DNA from: Fimbriiglobus ruber
GTDB lineage: Bacteria; Planctomycetota; Planctomycetia; Gemmatales; Gemmataceae
Direction: 5' to 3'
DNA: 64,000 nt
Assembly: GCF_002197845.1 (NCBI RefSeq)
Contig: NZ_NIDE01000001.1
Location: 186,001-250,000, forward strand
Part shown: piece after piece, positions 63,570-64,000 of the stretch
Numbering within the stretch: position 1 is the stretch's first letter
Layout of the letters: every line of letters starts with the position of its first letter
Translations under genes and position numbers: made by a program
The notes under the pieces: model-generated
Databases searched by the model: none
Seen by the model: only the letters and a program-made list of their open reading frames with translations
Told to the model about the DNA's origin: nothing

Positions 63570-64000
63570 ATGCACCCCACCCGCACTCTTCCGCGTGGTC
63601 TATTTCTCGCCGTGATCGGCTTGCTGTTCGCCATCGCACTTCCTCGCGCGGTCCGCGCGGCCGACCCACCCACGCCGGCGCCCTTCGCCCGTGACAACCT
63701 CGTCGCCTGGTGCATCGTTCCGTTCGATGCGAAGAAGCGGTCGCCGGAAGACCGCGTGGCGATGCTCGCGCGGCTCGGGTTCAAAAAGTACGCCTACGAC
63801 TGGCGAGCCGAACACCTGCCGACCTTCGACCGCGAACTCGTCGCCCTTCAAAAACACGGAATCGAACTCACCGCAGTCTGGTTCCCGGCGAGCCTGGACA
63901 AAGACGCCCAGGTGTTGCTCGACGGGCTCAAAAAACACGGCATCAAGGCGCAGCTGTGGGTGTCGATGAACGGCGGCAGCATCGCGGCGTCGCCCGAGGA
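63570..64000 (+). CDS. Secreted TIM-barrel isomerase-like protein, 5' part only
   Basis: The ATG at 63570 follows CAGGAGGG; the gene runs off the window end, 143 residues visible. A signal peptide (LFLAVIGLLFAIALPRAVRA) precedes a segment like sugar phosphate isomerase/epimerase (xylose-isomerase-like TIM barrel) proteins: MLARLGFKKYAYDW, LVALQKHGIELTAVWFPASL and LLDGLKKHGIKAQLWV. These secreted members are common in planctomycetes. The metal-binding C-terminal half is outside the window. Confidence 0.82.
   Translation, partial: MHPTRTLPRGLFLAVIGLLFAIALPRAVRAADPPTPAPFARDNLVAWCIVPFDAKKRSPEDRVAMLARLGFKKYAYDWRAEHLPTFDRELVALQKHGIELTAVWFPASLDKDAQVLLDGLKKHGIKAQLWVSMNGGSIAASPE

Noticed and set aside
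1-64000. CRISPR array
   Set aside because: No regularly spaced identical repeats with unique spacers were seen; the only short direct repeat series are the RepA iterons and the parS-like motifs.

Overview
The window looks like the chromosome of a GC-rich planctomycete of the Gemmata type. It carries a Flp pilin with the TAVEYAVMLALI signature, a DUF1559 pseudopilin, a leucine-rich-repeat gene that starts with a repeat-companion (TIGR02996) domain, three tandem FGly sulfatases, a ThuA-domain protein and a redoxin/cytochrome c/copper-monooxygenase fusion. These are family-level inferences; no species is claimed.

Layout. 1-5 kb: Flp pilin, DUF1559 protein, an IS630-family insertion and a GDSL esterase, probably chromosomal. 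5.1-44.2 kb: a plasmid-like or integrated mobile element. Its backbone has an iteron/DnaA-box origin beside a RepA_C-type initiator (5.7-6.8 kb), a ParA plus ribbon-helix-helix partition pair with a repeat-rich upstream region (13.2-14.4 kb), a MobF (TrwC/TraI) relaxase (14.6-17.4 kb), a VirD4/TraG-like coupling ATPase in a five-gene operon (36.3-40.6 kb), a VapBC-like toxin-antitoxin pair, an excisionase-like helix-turn-helix gene and a tyrosine integrase that ends 86 bp from the 3' end of a tRNA-Arg(TCG) gene. Integrase next to a tRNA 3' end is the classic right boundary of an integrative element. I found no matching copy of the tRNA end on the left, so the left boundary is unresolved. Cargo includes a TetR-controlled pair of hydrolases, two tandem Hsp20 chaperones and a second tyrosine recombinase.

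The 24-36 kb segment is a defence-like island: a 1353-residue SIR2-domain/STAND-like protein, and an XRE-HTH/STAND/TPR protein whose gene is cut by an IS. Removing that IS and one 5-bp target duplication restores the frame exactly. Two apparently identical IS5-family copies lie at 25.1 and 41.4 kb in opposite orientation; the first cuts a TIGR02996/LRR gene, again with the frame restored on excision. Remnants of IS66 elements, a ParE-like toxin and a large helicase-type gene show heavy decay.

44.3-64 kb: chromosomal planctomycete genes. These are a kinase-like remnant hit by an IS3-family element, a zinc-ribbon membrane protein, ThuA, three sulfatases in a row, the redoxin/cytochrome c/copper-monooxygenase fusion, then surface-glycan-type genes (methyltransferase with coiled coil, GT2-GT4 fusion, FkbM-like methyltransferase) and a truncated TIM-barrel protein.

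The most interesting unexplained signal is a pair of about 110-nt sequences (7379-7489 and 18193-18300). Each lies 61-62 nt upstream of the start codon of a small minus-strand gene, and they share a multi-stem fold whose paired arms differ by compensatory changes. This looks like an undescribed cis-regulatory RNA of the element.
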